Shown piece after piece: positions 37,299 to 47,605 of a DNA stretch of 64,000 bases; position 1 is the stretch's first letter, and every line of letters starts with the position of its first letter. The position numbers and the translations under genes are program-made. This stretch comes from Bradyrhizobium manausense (GTDB lineage: Bacteria > Pseudomonadota > Alphaproteobacteria > Rhizobiales > Xanthobacteraceae). Location: assembly GCF_018131105.1 (NCBI RefSeq), contig NZ_JAFCJI010000001.1:1178001-1242000 (forward strand), read 5' to 3'. The notes under the pieces were generated by a model. That model had not been told where the DNA came from and did not search any database. It was given only the letters and a program-made list of their open reading frames with translations.

Positions 37299-37524
37299 CC
37301 GTCCTGCGCCAAGACCCGAATATTGCGACACGCCCAAATCTCCCGAAGCCAAAACGATGCGGGACCGTCGCGCCGCGGACTTAGGTCCGACTTAGGGACA
37401 GGAAATTTCCTGATAGGGTTGCTTTCGCCGCAATTTGGGCCGGCTGGCGCCTGCTAATTCTGCGCTAAGTCGGAATGGCCATGATTGACAGCCGGATGGT
37501 CCGGTGCGTTTTGAGGATCAATTT

Positions 37525-38184
37525 TTGCGGGTTCTGTTGATCGAGGACGACAGGATGGTCGGCGCAGCTGTCGAGCAGGCGCTGAAGGATGCTGCCTATG
37601 CGGTCGACTGGGTCAGAGACGGCGAGACCGCGCTGGTGGCGGCCGCAAGCGAGTCCTACGAGGTGCTGCTGCTGGATCTCGGTCTGCCGAACGTGGATGG
37701 CCGTGACATCCTGAGGCGGCTGCGCGCCGACGGTCGCAAGCTTCCCATTATCATCGTGACGGCGCGCGATGCCATCGACGACAGGATCGAGGGCCTCGAC
37801 CTCGGCGCTGACGATTATCTCGTCAAGCCGTTTGAGATCCGCGAATTGCTGGCGCGGATGCGTGCGGTCACCCGGCGCGAGGCCAGCGGTTCGCCGGCGC
37901 TGCTCGGCAATGGCACGCTCAGTCTCGACCCCGCGAGCCGTGAGGCGTCGTATCTGGCAAAATCCGCAGTGCTCACCGCGCGCGAGTTCGCGCTGCTGCA
38001 GGCGCTGCTGTCGCGCGCCGGCACGATTCTGGCGCGCAGCGAGCTGGAGCGGCAGATCTACGGCTGGAATGAGGAGGTCGCGAGCAACGCGATCGAATTC
38101 CTGATCCACGCCGTGCGCAAGAAGCTCGGGGCCGACGCGATCCGCAACGTGCGCGGCGTCGGCTGGATGGTGGACCGCCCATGA
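37525..38184 (+). CDS. OmpR/QseB-type response regulator
   Basis: 219-226 residues: receiver domain (RVLLIEDDRMV, Asp in LLLDLGLPNVDG near residue 45, KPFEIRELL) and winged helix with FLIHAVRKKLG and IRNVRGVGWMV. TTG 37525 has GAGG eight bases upstream and places RVLLIEDD at the N-terminus as usual; GTG 37504 would add seven residues. The kinase start overlaps its stop by four bases. Its likely target is the divergent COG4705-type unit. Confidence 0.9.
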   Translation: MRVLLIEDDRMVGAAVEQALKDAAYAVDWVRDGETALVAAASESYEVLLLDLGLPNVDGRDILRRLRADGRKLPIIIVTARDAIDDRIEGLDLGADDYLVKPFEIRELLARMRAVTRREASGSPALLGNGTLSLDPASREASYLAKSAVLTAREFALLQALLSRAGTILARSELERQIYGWNEEVASNAIEFLIHAVRKKLGADAIRNVRGVGWMVDRP

Positions 38185-39476
38185 TCAGGTCTTTGCGGGG
38201 CCGTCTCTTCGCTGGCCTGACCGCAATCATTCTGCTGACGGGCATCATCGGCGGTCTGTTCGCCTATCATTGGGCGTTCAACGAGGCCATCGAAATGCAG
38301 GACTCCGTCCTGATCCAGATCGCGGGCCTCGTGCAGACGGGCAGCCTCCCCGGTGGCCGCGAGTTGCATGGTGTTGATGAAGATGCCGAGGTGTGGTTGA
38401 TCGATCAGGCGTCCGAGAGCGATGCGAAGCTCTGGAGCCTCAAGGACGGTCTCTCACTGGCAAAGCGCAAGGGGCAACCGATCCGCGTGCTGCTGCGGAC
38501 TCAGCCCGACGGCACCAGGTTCGCGGTGGCGCAGCGCACCTCCGTGCGCGATGAGATCGCGAGCGACATGGCGTTCCGCACCGTGCTGCCGATCGCCGCG
38601 CTCATTCCCTGCCTGTTGCTGGTCACCGCCATCGTCATCGCGCGCTCGCTGCGGCCGATGGTGCGCCTTGCCGATGATCTCGACAGCCGCCGCGCCGACG
38701 ACATGACGCCGCTGCCGGCCGGGCAAATGCCGAGCGAGCTCCGTCCCTTCATCGGTTCGATCAACGGTCTGCTCGCGAGGGTGCGCGGCATGATGGATCA
38801 ACAGCGGCGGTTCGTGGCGGATGCTGCGCACGAATTGCGCACGCCAATCACGGCGCTGAGCCTACAGGCTGAGAATCTCGATCCGGTCGATTTGCCGGCA
38901 AATGCGCGCGAGCGCGTCGCGGCGCTCCGGCAGGGCATCGGCAGGACGCGACATCTGCTCGACCAATTGCTCGCGCTCGCGAGACAGGATGCGGGGCGGC
39001 CTGACACCGCGACAATGCCTGTCGTGAGGCTGGATGATGTTGCGAAGCAGGTCGTCGCCGATCTGCTGCCAGGGGCGGCCGACCGTGGCGTCGATCTCGG
39101 CTTTGCGCGCGTCGAACCCGCGATGGTCCGCGGTGAGGCCGTGATGCTTGCGGCCGTGGTCCGCAATCTCATCGATAATGCGCTACGCTTCACGCCGCAA
39201 GGCGGCCGGATCGACTCGCGTGTTTATCGCGACGGCGATACGGCGATCCTTCAGATTGAGGACAGCGGGCGCGGCGTGCCTCCCGAGGAGATCGGCCGCA
39301 TCCTCGAGCCGTTCTTCCGAGGGCAGCGGCCTGAAGGCGATGGTGCTGGCCTTGGCCTCTCGATCGTCAAGCGGATTGTCGATGGACTCGGCGGGTCGAT
39401 TGAAGTCGCGAACACGACCGAAAGCGGACGGACCGGATTGCGTGTTCTGGTCAGGCTGCCCACTGCGTCTGCCTGA
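38181..39476 (+). CDS. Sensor histidine kinase (QseC/PmrB-like)
   Basis: 431 residues in the inner membrane. Membrane segments near 9-30 and 133-155 enclose a periplasmic domain of about 100 residues; a HAMP-like linker follows; the phospho-acceptor His is about residue 217 in AAHELRTPIT; ATP-binding boxes are NLIDNALRFTP, DSGRGVP and GAGLGLSIV. The signal is unknown. Overlaps the regulator gene by ATGA and so is made in fixed ratio to it. Confidence 0.92.
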   Translation: MIRSLRGRLFAGLTAIILLTGIIGGLFAYHWAFNEAIEMQDSVLIQIAGLVQTGSLPGGRELHGVDEDAEVWLIDQASESDAKLWSLKDGLSLAKRKGQPIRVLLRTQPDGTRFAVAQRTSVRDEIASDMAFRTVLPIAALIPCLLLVTAIVIARSLRPMVRLADDLDSRRADDMTPLPAGQMPSELRPFIGSINGLLARVRGMMDQQRRFVADAAHELRTPITALSLQAENLDPVDLPANARERVAALRQGIGRTRHLLDQLLALARQDAGRPDTATMPVVRLDDVAKQVVADLLPGAADRGVDLGFARVEPAMVRGEAVMLAAVVRNLIDNALRFTPQGGRIDSRVYRDGDTAILQIEDSGRGVPPEEIGRILEPFFRGQRPEGDGAGLGLSIVKRIVDGLGGSIEVANTTESGRTGLRVLVRLPTASA

Positions 39477-39479
39477 CCC

Positions 39480-40376
39480 TCACTGCTCCTGGACCCATTC
39501 CGCGACGCCGCGCCACAGCGTGTCGCGGTGCTCGGGGCGGAAGAAGCCGAAATGGCCGATCGCCTTGGCGCCGACGTCGGACGGCTTCACCGTCACCACC
39601 TCCGGCTTGATCGCGGTGAAGCCTGATGTGAGCAGCTCGACGGCGGGCCGCGTCGCCCAGGGATCGTCGGAGAAACAGAGCGCGCGCAGCTCGCCCTTGA
39701 ACTTCGCAAAATTCTCCAGCGCCGGCAGTTTGGAATCGAACAGATAGCGCGGGCTCGAGACCCACTCGGCCCATTGCAGGAAGACGCCCTTGGGCAAATC
39801 CTCGCCGATCCCGGCCCAGCCCGGCGCGTAGCCGAGCGCGTGGACGAGCGGCACGCCGACGAAATTCATGAACGCGAAGACGCGATATTTCTCCGGCGAT
39901 GTCATCAGCCGCCATGTTGCGGCCTGCGAGGCCACGAACGCGGCGCGCGAAATCTCGCCGTTGTTCTCGATCAGCCCGAGCGCCTGGCCGCCATAGGAGT
40001 GGCCGACATAGGCAAGCGGCAGGGTATTGTAACGCTCGCGCATCCAGCGCACCGCGGCGGTGACGTCTTGCGCGGCCCAATCCGACATCGAGGCCTTGAA
40101 GCCGACCAGCGATTTCGGCTGGTTGTAGCCGACCATCGCCGGCTGCCGGGAGTCGCCGATGCCGCGATAGTCGTAAGTGAGAACCGCGCAGCCGCGATGG
40201 GCGAGGTAGGACGCAAAGCCCCTGTAGATCTTGCGCGGAACGGCGGTCGCCGAATTGATCAGGACGGCATGCCGCTTGGTGCCGCGCGGCAGGAATAGAG
40301 TGCCGGTCAGCGCATACCCGTCGGTGGCCGGGAAGCTGATCTCGTCGATGAAAACGTCGTCCAGTGGCGCGTCCAT
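39480..40376 (-). CDS. Alpha/beta-hydrolase
   Basis: A 298-residue soluble hydrolase. The nucleophile elbow is GHSYGGQAL (Ser near 130), the oxyanion region LINSATAVPRKIYRGF near 40-55 and TYDYRGIGDSR near 70-80; the C-terminal His is in FGFFRPEHRDTLW. Several such proteins are annotated as peptidase- or lipase-like, but no substrate is evident. It converges with the kinase, three bases apart, and is divergent from DAHP synthase. Confidence 0.85.
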   Translation of the reverse strand: MDAPLDDVFIDEISFPATDGYALTGTLFLPRGTKRHAVLINSATAVPRKIYRGFASYLAHRGCAVLTYDYRGIGDSRQPAMVGYNQPKSLVGFKASMSDWAAQDVTAAVRWMRERYNTLPLAYVGHSYGGQALGLIENNGEISRAAFVASQAATWRLMTSPEKYRVFAFMNFVGVPLVHALGYAPGWAGIGEDLPKGVFLQWAEWVSSPRYLFDSKLPALENFAKFKGELRALCFSDDPWATRPAVELLTSGFTAIKPEVVTVKPSDVGAKAIGHFGFFRPEHRDTLWRGVAEWVQEQ

Positions 40377-40557
40377 GGATGGAAGCTGTCTTGCCGGTTT
40401 CCTCTGCCACCCCTAGCAAATGCGAATTCAGCTTTGCCCGCAAGGGTTTGCATTGCGAAATGGATTTACAACTGGCGGTGTCGCGCCAGCCTGTGTATAA
40501 GGCGGCCCTCGCAACCCACAGATCAGGTTGCACTTTTTGCTTCACGGAGAGATTGCG

Positions 40558-41946
40558 ATGTCCGAGCGGTGGACGCCCGAGTCCTGGCGCAGCAAGCCGG
40601 TGCTACAGGTGCCCGATTATCCCGACGCCAAGGCTCTGGCCGACGTCGAGGCGCAGCTTGCAACCTTTCCGCCGCTGGTGTTCGCCGGTGAGGCGCGCAA
40701 TCTGAAGAAGGCGCTGGCGCGCGTTGCGGCCGGCGATGCCTTCCTGCTCCAGGGTGGTGATTGCGCCGAGAGCTTTGCCGAGCACGGCGCCAACAACATC
40801 CGCGACTTCTTCCGCGTGCTGCTGCAGATGGCGGTGGTGCTGACCTATGCCGGCGCCGTGCCGGTGGTGAAGGTCGGCCGCATCGCCGGCCAGTTCGCCA
40901 AGCCGCGCTCGTCGCCGACCGAGAAGGTGGGCGGCGTCGAGCTGCCGAGCTATCGCGGCGACATCGTCAACGACATCGCCTTCACCAGGGAAGCGCGCGT
41001 GCCGGATCCGCAGCGGCAGCTGATGGCTTATCGCCAGTCGGCCGCGACGCTGAACCTGCTCCGCGCCTTTGCGACCGGCGGCTTTGCCAATCTCGGCAGC
41101 GTGCATCAATGGATGCTCGGCTTCCTGAAGGATAGTCCGCAGTCCCGCCGCTACAAGGAATTGGCCGACCGCATCTCCGAGGCGCTCAACTTCATGCGCG
41201 CCTGCGGCCTCGATCTCGAGAGCCATCCGGAGCTGCGCGCCACTGATTTCTATACCAGCCATGAAGCGCTGCTGCTCGGCTACGAGCAGGCCATGACCCG
41301 CGTGGATTCCACCACCGGCGACTGGTACGCGACCTCGGGCCACATGATCTGGATCGGTGATCGTACCCGCCAGCTCGACCACGGCCATGTCGAATATTTC
41401 CGCGGCATCAAGAACCCGATCGGGCTCAAGTGCGGTCCGTCGCTCAAGCCCGACGAGCTGTTGAAGCTGATCGACGTGCTCAATCCCGACAACGAGCCGG
41501 GCCGGCTGACCCTGATCAACCGTTTCGGCTCGGACAAGGTCGCCGATCATCTCCCGAACCTGATCCGCGCGGTGAAGCGCGAGGGCAAGGTGGTGGTCTG
41601 GTCGTGCGATCCCATGCACGGCAACACCATCACCTCGACCACGGGCTACAAGACGCGACCGTTCGATCGCGTCCTGTCCGAGGTGAAGTCGTTCTTCACG
41701 ATCCATGCTGCCGAGGGCACCCATGCCGGCGGCGTGCATCTGGAAATGACGGGCCAGGATGTCACCGAGTGCATCGGCGGCGCCCGCGCCATCACGGACG
41801 AGGACCTCAATGACCGCTACCACACGGTCTGCGATCCCCGCCTGAATGCCGAGCAATCCATCGACATGGCCTTCCTGGTCGCGGAGCTCCTCAAGCAGGA
41901 ACGCGTCGGCAAAGCCAAGCCGATGCCGTTCGCAGCGGGGCTCTAG
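40558..41946 (+). CDS. aroG: Class II 3-deoxy-7-phosphoheptulonate (DAHP) synthase
   Basis: First enzyme of the shikimate pathway, joining phosphoenolpyruvate and erythrose 4-phosphate. The plant-like class II type is seen from [10 protein letters not shown] (residues about 70), [14 protein letters not shown] (PEP site near 112), [18 protein letters not shown] and WSCDPMHGN (metal Cys/His region) and [11 protein letters not shown]. 462 residues, normal. ATG 40558 with ACGGAGAG upstream fixes the start. Confidence 0.95.
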   Translation: MSERWTPESWRSKPVLQVPDYPDAKALADVEAQLATFPPLVFAGEARNLKKALARVAAGDAFLLQGGDCAESFAEHGANNIRDFFRVLLQMAVVLTYAGAVPVVKVGRIAGQFAKPRSSPTEKVGGVELPSYRGDIVNDIAFTREARVPDPQRQLMAYRQSAATLNLLRAFATGGFANLGSVHQWMLGFLKDSPQSRRYKELADRISEALNFMRACGLDLESHPELRATDFYTSHEALLLGYEQAMTRVDSTTGDWYATSGHMIWIGDRTRQLDHGHVEYFRGIKNPIGLKCGPSLKPDELLKLIDVLNPDNEPGRLTLINRFGSDKVADHLPNLIRAVKREGKVVVWSCDPMHGNTITSTTGYKTRPFDRVLSEVKSFFTIHAAEGTHAGGVHLEMTGQDVTECIGGARAITDEDLNDRYHTVCDPRLNAEQSIDMAFLVAELLKQERVGKAKPMPFAAGL

Positions 41947-41950
41947 GACC

Positions 41951-42304
41951 TTGCTGCGCATCTGGAAGGCCACGATCAATTCCCGCAACGGTCTGGCCTT
42001 TGCGTTCCGCTCGGAACAGGCCGTTCGCGAGGAGATCTTTGCGCTGATCCTGTCGCTGCCGGTGGCCTGGCTGGTCGCGGCAAGCGCGACGCGCGCGGTC
42101 GAACTGGTCTGCTCGGTCGCGTTCGTGCTGGTGGTCGAACTGCTCAACACTTCGATCGAGAAGCTCGCCGACCGCCTGACGATGGATCACGACAAGCAGA
42201 TCGGCCGGGTCAAGGACATGGGGTCGGCCGCGGTTGGCGTTGCGCTGCTGATGGCCGGCGCATTCTGGATCATCGCCATCATCGAGCGATTGGGGTTCCT
42301 CTAA
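41951..42304 (+). CDS. dgkA: Diacylglycerol kinase (prokaryotic trimeric type)
   Basis: A 117-residue inner-membrane enzyme that phosphorylates diacylglycerol to recycle lipids. It begins RIWKATINSRNGLAFAFRSEQAVREE (read in parts) and has three membrane helices with the family signature ELLNTSIEKLADR near 67-79 and KDMGSAAVG. TTG 41951 is the start that gives the normal N-terminus; the longer frame runs inside the DAHP synthase gene. It begins four bases after aroG stops. Confidence 0.9.
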   Translation: MLRIWKATINSRNGLAFAFRSEQAVREEIFALILSLPVAWLVAASATRAVELVCSVAFVLVVELLNTSIEKLADRLTMDHDKQIGRVKDMGSAAVGVALLMAGAFWIIAIIERLGFL

Positions 42305-42320
42305 CTCGAGGACGGCGGCC

Positions 42321-44078
42321 ATGACCGAACGTCTCAGCGCCTTCGCGGTCACGCTCGCCCAGCTCAATCCGACCATGGGCGACATCGAGGGCAACGCCGC
42401 GAAGGTTCGCGTCGCACGCGCGCGCGCCATCGCCGACGGCGCCGATGTCGTGCTGTTTCCGGAATTGTTCATCGCCGGCTATCCGCCGGAAGATCTGGTG
42501 CAGAAGCCGGCCTTCCAGGCTGCCTGCCGCTCGGCCATCGAGGCGCTCGCGCGCGAGACCGCCGACGGGGGCCCGGCGTTGCTGGTCGGCACGCCCTGGG
42601 TCGAGGACGGCAAGCTCTACAATGCCTGCGCGCTGCTCGACGGCGGGCGCATCGCTGGCCTGCGCTTCAAATGCAATCTGCCGAACTACGGCGTGTTCGA
42701 CGAGAAGCGGTTGTTTGCGCGCGGTCCGGCCGCCGGCCCGGTGACCGTGCGCGGCGTGCGGATCGGCGTCCCGATCTGCGAGGACATCTGGCTGGAAGAG
42801 TCCGAGGATTACGAGAACGTGGTCGAGACGCTGGCGGAGACCGGCGCCGAGATCATTCTGGTGCCGAACGGCTCGCCCTATGCCCGCGACAAGAACGATG
42901 TGCGCTTGTCGGTGGCGGTGGCGCGGGTCACTGAATGCGGCCTGCCGCTGGTCTATCTCAACCAGGTCTGCGGCCAGGACGAGCTCGTGTTCGACGGCGC
43001 GTCCTTCGCGCTCAATGGCGATCTGTCGCTCGCCGCGCAATTGCCGGCGTTCGCAGAGAGCATCACCACGCTGCGTTTCACCAGGACTGGCGGCGATTGG
43101 CGCTGTACCGGACCAGTCGCCGAGCAACCCGAAGGCGACCGCGCCGACTATGCCGCCTGCGTGCTGGGCTTGCGCGACTACGTCGGCAAGAACGGCTTTC
43201 CCGGCGTGCTGCTGGGCATCTCCGGCGGCATCGATTCCGCGCTGTGCGCCGCGATCGCGGTCGACGCGCTCGGCGCCGATCAGGTGCACGGCGTGATGCT
43301 GCCTTATCGTTATACGGCCGCACACTCGATTGCCGACGCAGGTGAGCTCGCCGGTCATCTCGGCATCCGCTACGAGGTGCTGCCGATCGCTGAAGCGGTG
43401 GGCGGGTTCGAGACCATCCTGTCCGGCCTGTTCAAGAACCTGCCGGCTGATATCACCGAAGAAAACCTCCAGGCCCGCACCCGCGGCACGCTGCTGATGG
43501 CGATCTCCAACAAGATCGGGCTGATGGTGGTGACAACGGGCAACAAGTCGGAAATGTCGGTCGGCTACGCCACGCTCTATGGCGACATGAACGGCGGCTT
43601 CAATCCGATCAAGGACATCTACAAGACGCAGGTGTTCCGGATGGCGACGCTACGCAACGTGTGGAAGCCCGATGGTGCACTGGGGCCCGCGGGAGAAGTG
43701 ATCCCGCCCGATATCATCACGCGTCCGCCGACGGCTGAGCTACGCGAGAACCAGACCGATCAGGATTCACTGCCGCCTTACGATGTGCTCGATGCGATCC
43801 TCGAGCGGCTGGTCGAACGCGAGGAGCCGCTCGACCAGATCATCGCCGCAGGCTTCGACCGCGAGACGGTGACCCGCATCGACCATCTCCTCAACGTCGC
43901 CGAATACAAGCGCCGTCAAGCCGCACCCGGCGTGAAGGTGACGCGCAAGAACTTTGGCCGCGACCGCCGCTATCCCATCACCAACCGCTTTCGCGATCGC
44001 GGCGAGAAGCTTCCCGCACCCGACGAAACGCTGGTGTCGCGCGGCAGCAAGGCGTCGATCGACGCGTTCGAGGGGTAG
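42321..44078 (+). CDS. nadE: Glutamine-dependent NAD+ synthetase
   Basis: Final enzyme of NAD synthesis, using ammonia released from glutamine. The N-terminal nitrilase-like domain (1-270) has PELFIAGYPPED, FKCNLPNYGVFDEKR (Lys) and GVPICEDIW (Cys nucleophile); the C-terminal synthetase (about 275-585) has the ATP loop LGISGGIDSALCAAI and the GNKSEMSVGYATLYGDMNGG block. 585 residues, as in the bacterial fused type. Confidence 0.95.
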   Translation: MTERLSAFAVTLAQLNPTMGDIEGNAAKVRVARARAIADGADVVLFPELFIAGYPPEDLVQKPAFQAACRSAIEALARETADGGPALLVGTPWVEDGKLYNACALLDGGRIAGLRFKCNLPNYGVFDEKRLFARGPAAGPVTVRGVRIGVPICEDIWLEESEDYENVVETLAETGAEIILVPNGSPYARDKNDVRLSVAVARVTECGLPLVYLNQVCGQDELVFDGASFALNGDLSLAAQLPAFAESITTLRFTRTGGDWRCTGPVAEQPEGDRADYAACVLGLRDYVGKNGFPGVLLGISGGIDSALCAAIAVDALGADQVHGVMLPYRYTAAHSIADAGELAGHLGIRYEVLPIAEAVGGFETILSGLFKNLPADITEENLQARTRGTLLMAISNKIGLMVVTTGNKSEMSVGYATLYGDMNGGFNPIKDIYKTQVFRMATLRNVWKPDGALGPAGEVIPPDIITRPPTAELRENQTDQDSLPPYDVLDAILERLVEREEPLDQIIAAGFDRETVTRIDHLLNVAEYKRRQAAPGVKVTRKNFGRDRRYPITNRFRDRGEKLPAPDETLVSRGSKASIDAFEG

Positions 44079-44140
44079 GGCAGGCTAATCTTGCGGCTTC
44101 CCTTCGTATCCGCGGGCGCGATGGGCGTTATTGCGCCTTC

Positions 44141-44313
44141 GCCCCTTGCGGGAGAGGGCAGTACCGCCGTTGAAGCGATCTCGATCGGGTGAGGGGTACT
44201 GTCGGCATACTCTCATGTGCATTTGTGAGCGCGGAGAGAACCCTTCATCCGGCGCTTCGCGCCACCTTCTCCCGCAAGGGGAGAAGGGAAGTAAGAAGTC
44301 CTGCTACTTCTGC
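44141..44313. repeat. Dispersed palindromic repeat overlapping the end of the DUF2865 gene
   Basis: An inverted half (GCCCCTTGCGGGAGAGGG at 44141) and the palindrome CCTTCTCCC-GCAAG-GGGAGAAGG (44265-44287) form one composite element. Immediately right of it comes TGCTACTTCTGC, which holds the DUF2865 stop codon. A shorter copy with the same end sequence lies at 9978-10026 by the dctM stop. Confidence 0.65.
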
Positions 44314-45479
44314 TGCGGCAGGAAGGTCGGGCCGACCGAACGGATCGGCTTGTTCTCCGACGTGGTTGTGGTGCTCGATTCCGCAGGCGGCGTCGCGGCC
44401 GGCGCGGCGGCCGTTGCCGGTGCAGGGGCCGCGCCTTTCTTTGCAGGCGCGCCTTTGCCGAGCCGCTGCTGCTGCATTTTCTTGGCGCTTTCCTCGGTGA
44501 CGATGATGTCACCCTGCTGCTCTGCCGCGGCCTTGTCGTCGGCCGATTTCAGCGCGTCGGCCCAGCTCTGGCCAGCCGCCTTGCAGGAGCAGGACGGGTT
44601 GAACTCGCTGCGGAATTTGAAGGCGGTCGGCAGCGACGTGTAGGGCTGGCCGCTGATGGAGACCGCGGAGTTCATGTCCTCGCCGGGATTGCGGTGGGCA
44701 TAGAGAACGGCTTCCGCCGCCGGGCACAGCGCCTTGCAGGTCTTCTCGTCATCGGGGAAGCGCGCCGGCACGGTCGCAAACGAGATCGGGAAATAGGCGC
44801 CGTCGCAGGTGCGCACGCACACGGTACGATAGGTGCCGGACTGCGGGCCGAGATCGGCGGGCGGGACACCCGGCTGCTGATTGTTGGGGTTGTTGCCGCC
44901 GCCAAACAGATTGCTCAGGAAGTTGCCGCCGCCCTGTGACTGCGCGGCATTGGCGTATTGCGGGCCGCAATTGTTCTGCGCGAGCGCAACCAGCACCGAG
45001 CGGCGCTGGCTGTCCCGTTCAGGGCTGCCGCCACCGGGACCGCTCCGCAGGCGTTCGAGACTGCCGGTGATCTGATCCAGATTGGCCCGCATCTGCTGGA
45101 TCTGGGTGTTGACCGGACCGCATTGCGCCGACTGGCCGTTGAACAGCGAGAAGAAGCCGGAGGATTCGCAGCCCATGCGCTTGGCCTGCATGGTGACGCG
45201 GTCGAGCTCGGCCTGCTGGCGGGTCTGCGATTCCTGGTAACGCCGGATCTGGTCCTCGCGCGCGGGATCGCCGTTGCCGCCGCGATCGAGCGCAACCAGC
45301 TGTCCTTCCAGCCGCACGCACATCGGGTTCGTTCCGGGCCCGCCCTGGGCGGGCGGCGGCGCGCCGGGCGGGCCGGCCTGTGCAAAGGCGTCAGTGGCGA
45401 GCACGACGCTGAGAAGCACGGTGCAGGCAAGGAGGGAGCGGGGACGGGACAGGGACAAAAATTCAGGCATATCCGCCAT
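44304..45479 (-). CDS. Exported DUF2865 protein
   Basis: About 391 residues. A signal peptide ends near ATDAFAQA. Residues 60-160 form a helical region with three Cys; the DUF2865 core carries TVCVRTCDGAYFPISF near 230-245, CKALCPAAEAVLYAHRNPGEDM and NPSCSC...AAGQSW, all with Cys pairs that may form disulfides in the periplasm. The last 60 residues are Ala/Pro/Lys-rich low complexity. Common in rhizobia; function unknown. ATG 45479 or 45470. Confidence 0.85.
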   Translation of the reverse strand: MADMPEFLSLSRPRSLLACTVLLSVVLATDAFAQAGPPGAPPPAQGGPGTNPMCVRLEGQLVALDRGGNGDPAREDQIRRYQESQTRQQAELDRVTMQAKRMGCESSGFFSLFNGQSAQCGPVNTQIQQMRANLDQITGSLERLRSGPGGGSPERDSQRRSVLVALAQNNCGPQYANAAQSQGGGNFLSNLFGGGNNPNNQQPGVPPADLGPQSGTYRTVCVRTCDGAYFPISFATVPARFPDDEKTCKALCPAAEAVLYAHRNPGEDMNSAVSISGQPYTSLPTAFKFRSEFNPSCSCKAAGQSWADALKSADDKAAAEQQGDIIVTEESAKKMQQQRLGKGAPAKKGAAPAPATAAAPAATPPAESSTTTTSENKPIRSVGPTFLPQQK

Positions 45480-45609
45480 TCTAGCGAGGTCACGGCCGGG
45501 CGTGATTTGGGGGGCCGATGCGCGCCCTCCAATAGCCGCTTCCCGCGGCATCGTCACGTCGTTTCAGGGGCCGTAAACGGGTCCTAAGGTCCACCAGTTC
45601 CGAAGGAAT

Positions 45610-45915
45610 TCAGCGCTGGCAGGTGATTGCGACATATTCGTCGCAATGGCCATGGGAGCAGTTTGCGCCGGATTTGGGGACAGAGCCGGTAATTTCGTCG
45701 GGATCGACCCGGCGGTAGGCCGATGCCTGCGCAAAGTCTCGTGACTGGCAGTAGGTGCGGGCAACGTGCGCGCCGCATTTCTCGCCCTTGGCCAGGCACT
45801 GGTCGACGCCATAGCCGTCGGCCTGGTTGGCGATGATGAAGACGCGGGTTTCGGCGAAAGCGCTGGATGCCGCAAGGATGGAGGCGCAGGACATGAGCGC
45901 GAGCAACGATCGCAT
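45610..45915 (-). CDS. Small exported Cys-containing protein
   Basis: A 101-residue secreted protein with signal peptide MRSLLALMSCASILAASSAFA, then a mature part with six Cys: QCLAKGEKCGAHVARTYC, ANCSHGHCDEYVAITCQ. Even number and spacing suggest disulfide bonds. It lies upstream of the DUF2865 gene in the same orientation, 130 bases away. No known domain. Confidence 0.78.
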   Translation of the reverse strand: MRSLLALMSCASILAASSAFAETRVFIIANQADGYGVDQCLAKGEKCGAHVARTYCQSRDFAQASAYRRVDPDEITGSVPKSGANCSHGHCDEYVAITCQR

Positions 45916-46207
45916 GAAAACACCTTGGGGCAAAAAGCAGGAACTGCCGGTTCCAGAATGGGCTCAAATGGTTAAGGATGATGAACCATCAAGGCGGGCG
46001 GCCGCCCATTGTGGACATAAAGCGGCATTTTCGCGGCTCTCTTGACGCCAAGGCCCTTCGTGGCCCATATGACCGCCATGAACGGTCTCCTCGCCATCTG
46101 CATTATCTGCCGCGAGATTACGAGCTAGCGATTCGCTGGCTGGAGCCGTCTTTTCTCAACCACATTGAGAGCACTGGACGCCCGGCCAACAGCCGACGGG
46201 TGTCCAT

Positions 46208-47605
46208 ATGGAATTGCGTCTTTACGATACGCTGAGCCGGGAAAAGCGCAGCTTTGTGCCGCTCGATGCGAAGAACGTCCGCATGTATGTCTGCGGACCG
46301 ACCGTGTATGACTTCGCCCATATCGGCAATGCGCGGCCGGTGATCGTGTTCGACGTGCTGTTTCGGCTGCTCCGCCATCTCTATGGCGAGGCGCACGTCA
46401 AATATGTCCGCAACATCACCGACGTCGACGACAAGATCAACGACCGCGCCGCGCGGGACTTTCCGGGCCTGCCGCTGAACGAGGCGATCCGCAAGGTCAC
46501 CGAGCAGACCGGCAAGCAGTTCCACGCGGATGTCGATGCGCTCGGCGCGCTGCGGCCGAGCGTCGAGCCGCGCGCGACCGAGCATATCGTCGAGATGCGC
46601 GAGATCATCGAGCGGCTGATCAAGGGCGGGTTTGCCTATGCCGCCGAGGACCACGTGCTGTTCTCGCCGCAGGCGATGAACGCGGCCAATGACGGACTGC
46701 CGCGCTATGGCGCGCTGTCGAAGCGGTCACTCGACGAGATGATCGCCGGCGCACGTGTCGATGTTGCGCCCTACAAGAAGGATTCGACAGACTTCGTGTT
46801 GTGGAAGCCGTCGAAGCCGGGCGAGCCGTCCTGGCCGTCGCCGGCCGGCATCAAGACCGAGGGACGTCCGGGCTGGCACATCGAGTGCTCGGCCATGGCG
46901 TGGAAGCATCTCGGCGAACAGTTCGACATCCATGGTGGCGGCATCGACCTCGTGTTTCCGCATCACGAGAACGAGGTCGCGCAGACCTGCTGCGCCTTCC
47001 ACCAGCAGCGGATGGCGAACTACTGGATGCATAACGGCTTCCTCCAGGTCGAGAGCGAGAAGATGTCGAAGAGCGTCGGCAACTTCATCACCATCCACGA
47101 GCTGCTCGCGGACTGGCCGGGCGAGGTGCTGCGCCTCAACATGCTGAAGACGCATTACACCTCGCCGATCGACTGGACCATGAAGTCGCTGGAGGAGAGC
47201 GCCAAGACGCTCAACGACTGGTATCGCTTTGCGGCCGACGTCGCGCCGTCGAAGCCGGCGGCATCCGTGCTCGATGCCCTGCTCGACGACCTCAACACGC
47301 CGCAGGCGATCGCGGCGCTGCATGGGGTGCGCAACGCGTCCGATGCAGCCGGCCTCTCGGCTTCGCTTCGTCTGCTCGGCTTCCTGTCCGAGAGCGTGGC
47401 GCAATGGGAGGGCCGCAAGCAGCAGGCGAGCGGTGTCGATGCCGGCGAGATCGACCGCCTGCTCGCCGAGCGCACGGCGGCGCGTGCGCGAAAAGACTTC
47501 AAAGAGTCCGATCGCATCCGTGACGAACTCGCCGCCAAGGGCATCGTGATCAAGGACGGCAAAGACGCCGACGGCAAGCCGGTGACGACCTGGGAGCTCG
47601 CGTGA
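46208..47605 (+). CDS. cysS: Cysteinyl-tRNA synthetase
   Basis: Class I synthetase that charges tRNA-Cys. [17 protein letters not shown] (zinc Cys and HIGH-type motif HIGN, residues about 28-45), [10 protein letters not shown] with zinc ligands near 220, KMSKS in [10 protein letters not shown] near 283, and a helical anticodon domain to the end at 465. Its stop overlaps the start of the GNAT gene (TGATG), making cysS the first gene of a coupled three-gene unit with a branched-chain amino-acid enzyme. Confidence 0.96.
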   Translation: MELRLYDTLSREKRSFVPLDAKNVRMYVCGPTVYDFAHIGNARPVIVFDVLFRLLRHLYGEAHVKYVRNITDVDDKINDRAARDFPGLPLNEAIRKVTEQTGKQFHADVDALGALRPSVEPRATEHIVEMREIIERLIKGGFAYAAEDHVLFSPQAMNAANDGLPRYGALSKRSLDEMIAGARVDVAPYKKDSTDFVLWKPSKPGEPSWPSPAGIKTEGRPGWHIECSAMAWKHLGEQFDIHGGGIDLVFPHHENEVAQTCCAFHQQRMANYWMHNGFLQVESEKMSKSVGNFITIHELLADWPGEVLRLNMLKTHYTSPIDWTMKSLEESAKTLNDWYRFAADVAPSKPAASVLDALLDDLNTPQAIAALHGVRNASDAAGLSASLRLLGFLSESVAQWEGRKQQASGVDAGEIDRLLAERTAARARKDFKESDRIRDELAAKGIVIKDGKDADGKPVTTWELA

